Shown here piece by piece: positions 62,010-64,000 of a stretch of DNA of 64,000 nucleotides. The position numbers were made by a program, and so were the translations under genes. This DNA is from JANFXS01 sp022791155 (GTDB lineage: Bacteria; Bacillota; Clostridia; Lachnospirales; Anaerotignaceae). The notes under the pieces were generated by a model, which worked only from the letters and a program-made list of their open reading frames with translations, did no database searches and had not been told where the DNA came from. The first letter of the stretch is position 1, and every line of letters starts with the position of its first letter. The stretch spans positions 1 through 64,000 of the forward strand of contig CATJUX010000052.1 in assembly GCA_949743895.1 (NCBI GenBank). The letters run 5' to 3'.

Positions 62010-64000
62010 ATGGACAACGGTATGGATAACATGCTTGATATGTATTTATTTGAAACAAACACCCTCCTGGAACAGCTTGACGGAATACTCCTCAACGCCG
62101 AAAAATCTAAACACTTCACAGTTGACGACGTTAACGAGATTTTCCGCACGATGCACACTATAAAGGGCTCTTCGGCCATGATGGAGTTCACGTCTTTGAT
62201 GAAAATTGCCCATAAAATTGAGGATCTTTTTTTCCTCATAAGAGACAATGGCGTCGACAAGTTTGATGAGGTTTGCAGTGAAGAAGAACATCACGAGCTT
62301 TTTGATCTCATATTCAACAGTATCGACTTTATACGTTCCGAAATTGAAAAAATCGAAAATAACGAAACTCTTACTGATAATATCGACATTCACTTAGAAA
62401 AAATTAATAATTTTGTTAATAAAATTAAGGTACATTTTTCCGGGGAAGATGAAGAGACAAACACAGCGGCTGTCTCTGGCGAACAGGAAGTTGGCGAGGA
62501 AAGCCATTCGGAAGAAAACCTTCCAGACAATTCGCCATATTTTTTGAGGGTGTTTTTTGACGAAGGCTGCGGCATGGAGCACCTGAGGGCGTTCATGCTG
62601 ATCACAGCACTCAGCGACGTTATAAATGGATTTACATATTATCCTGAAAGCGTTGAGTCAAACCCACAATCTGCACAGGAAATTATAGATCACGGATTTT
62701 ATATTGGACTTAAAGACAAAGAAATGGCCGACAAGGCTGTGTGTTCAATCAAAAGCCAAAGCAACATACAAACATATGAGGTTATAGAAAACAGCGCCGC
62801 AAAAGTTGAAAAACCGGCTCCTTCTGAAACAAAAACAGAAACAAAGGCTCCTTCCGAAAAACCAAAAGCAGCCGAAAGCGCCCCGGCTCCGGCGGCCAAA
62901 AAATCAACCTCGGCCCAGCCGACAGCTCAGGCAAAACAGAGCCTCATAAGCGTGAACCTCACAAAACTTGACAAACTTATGGCGATTGTTGGCGAAATTG
63001 TTATAACCGAAGCCATGGTCACCTCATGCCCTGATCTTGCCAATCTCAAACTTGACAACTTCACAAAATCTGCCCGTCAGCTGCGCAAACTCACTGACGA
63101 GCTTCAGGACATAGCCATGTCAATAAGAATGGTGCCCATATCAGGCGTGTTCCAAAAAATGAACCGCATTGTTCGTGACATGAACCAAAAACTGAACAAA
63201 AACGTGGAGCTTGTGCTCATAGGCGAGGACACTGAAGTTGACAAAACAATTGTTGACGGCATAGGCGATCCAATCATGCATATTGTCCGCAACTCAATGG
63301 ATCACGGCATTGAAGAAACAATTGCGGAAAGAGAGGCGGCAGGCAAGCCGGCCAAAGGCACAATCATACTCAAAGCTGAACACACAGGAAGCGAGGTTAT
63401 AGTTTCTGTTGAAGACGACGGACAGGGCGTTAACCCTGATTCTATACTTGCGAAGGCTCAGAGAAACGGGCTTCTCACAAAGCCTGAAAGTGAATATAGC
63501 CAAAGAGAAATTCTCAATTTGCTCATGATGCCGGGCTTTTCCACAAACGAACAAGTCACGGAATTTTCGGGCCGTGGCGTTGGCATGGACGTTGTGAAGA
63601 AAAACGTTGAAAATGTGGGCGGAATTGTCACAATCACAAGCACAATTGGCAAGGGAATGTGCACAACGCTCAAAATTCCTCTCACAATGGCCATTGTTGA
63701 CGGCATGGAAATATCTGTGGGCAAGTCTGTCTTCACAATACCAATCAACAACATTTGCCAGTCGATAAAAGCCACATCAGACCAGATTATACACAATGTG
63801 GACAACAGCGAAGTTATAAAGATAATGGATGAATTTTATCCTCTTTTCAGACTTCATGAAATTTATAACCTTGAAACTGACATAACAAACATTGAAGACG
63901 GCATAATTATATGGGTTGAGGCAGGAGACAAATCATATTGCCTGTTTGTTGATGAGCTTCTTGGCGAACAACAGGTTGTTGTTAAACCAATACCGGCCTA
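62010..64000 (+). CDS. cheA: Chemotaxis histidine kinase CheA (cut by window edge)
   Basis: At least 663 residues; the gene runs off the right end. P1 HPt domain with phospho-His49 in RTMHTIKGSS; a P2-type CheY-binding domain (about residues 170-265); an Ala/Pro/Lys-rich linker; P3 dimerisation from about residue 310 (LISVNLTKLDKLMAIVGEIV); P4 catalytic domain with N box HIVRNSMDHG, G1 DDGQG and G2 GRGVGMDVV; P5 CheW-like domain from about residue 550. The start is ATG 62010, nine bases after AAGGTGGTG. It phosphorylates CheY and CheV. Further chemotaxis genes probably follow beyond the window. Confidence 0.96.
   Translation, partial: MDNGMDNMLDMYLFETNTLLEQLDGILLNAEKSKHFTVDDVNEIFRTMHTIKGSSAMMEFTSLMKIAHKIEDLFFLIRDNGVDKFDEVCSEEEHHELFDLIFNSIDFIRSEIEKIENNETLTDNIDIHLEKINNFVNKIKVHFSGEDEETNTAAVSGEQEVGEESHSEENLPDNSPYFLRVFFDEGCGMEHLRAFMLITALSDVINGFTYYPESVESNPQSAQEIIDHGFYIGLKDKEMADKAVCSIKSQSNIQTYEVIENSAAKVEKPAPSETKTETKAPSEKPKAAESAPAPAAKKSTSAQPTAQAKQSLISVNLTKLDKLMAIVGEIVITEAMVTSCPDLANLKLDNFTKSARQLRKLTDELQDIAMSIRMVPISGVFQKMNRIVRDMNQKLNKNVELVLIGEDTEVDKTIVDGIGDPIMHIVRNSMDHGIEETIAEREAAGKPAKGTIILKAEHTGSEVIVSVEDDGQGVNPDSILAKAQRNGLLTKPESEYSQREILNLLMMPGFSTNEQVTEFSGRGVGMDVVKKNVENVGGIVTITSTIGKGMCTTLKIPLTMAIVDGMEISVGKSVFTIPINNICQSIKATSDQIIHNVDNSEVIKIMDEFYPLFRLHEIYNLETDITNIEDGIIIWVEAGDKSYCLFVDELLGEQQVVVKPIPA

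Overview
The window looks like a chromosomal segment of a motile, flagellated, probably spore-forming Clostridia (Firmicutes), most likely Lachnospirales-like. Four things point there: strong purine-rich ribosome binding sites (AAGGAGG, GGGAGG) with frequent TTG and GTG starts; a long Firmicutes-type fla/che operon that includes FliY, CheC and CheD; a methionine T-box leader; and a DUF3794/LysM protein of the kind found in spore formers. The SLH surface protein and a probable Re-citrate synthase also fit an anaerobic clostridium. No rRNA, tRNA, CRISPR array or insertion sequence was seen. The assignment is inference from gene content, not from a marker gene.

Layout. 1-2.8 kb (- strand): a probable Re-citrate synthase / isocitrate dehydrogenase operon with promoter and terminator. 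2.9-3.2 kb: a small basic orphan protein. 3.5-7.9 kb (-): metN-metI-metQ plus an M20 amidohydrolase behind a Met-specific T-box leader. 8.0-9.7 kb and 12.4-14.3 kb (-): two membrane chemoreceptors flanking a ktrB-ktrA potassium uptake pair (+, 10.1-12.1 kb).

15.2-39.1 kb (+) is one continuous flagellar/chemotaxis operon: flgB flgC fliE fliF fliG fliH fliI fliJ fliK flgD, a TIGR02530-type gene, flgE flbD motA motB fliM fliY cheY fliO fliP fliQ fliR flhB flhA fliA, two FlgF/FlgG-type rod genes, cheC and cheD. fliL is missing between motB and fliM, and flhF/flhG are missing between flhA and the sigma factor. FliY carries three tandem copies of a CheY-docking-like peptide in its middle linker. 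cheV and an EAL-HDOD protein follow (39.4-41.9 kb).

42-51 kb is accessory: a DUF4352-like lipoprotein, a FIST-domain sensor next to a soluble chemoreceptor, a DUF1963 protein, an aldehyde dehydrogenase, a complete EcoRV-type restriction-modification pair (AT-rich, probably acquired) and a homocysteine methyltransferase. By eye I found no GATATC site anywhere in the window.

51.5-61.9 kb (-) holds a DUF3794-LysM protein, a YcxB-like membrane protein and a membrane protein with a Lys/Ala-rich cytoplasmic tail. Upstream of a terminator lies a tight four-gene operon: a FliK-like protein, a stand-alone FlhB C-domain, a PilZ c-di-GMP receptor and a 1558-residue SLH protein. Divergent from it, cheA starts at 62.0 kb and runs off the right edge.
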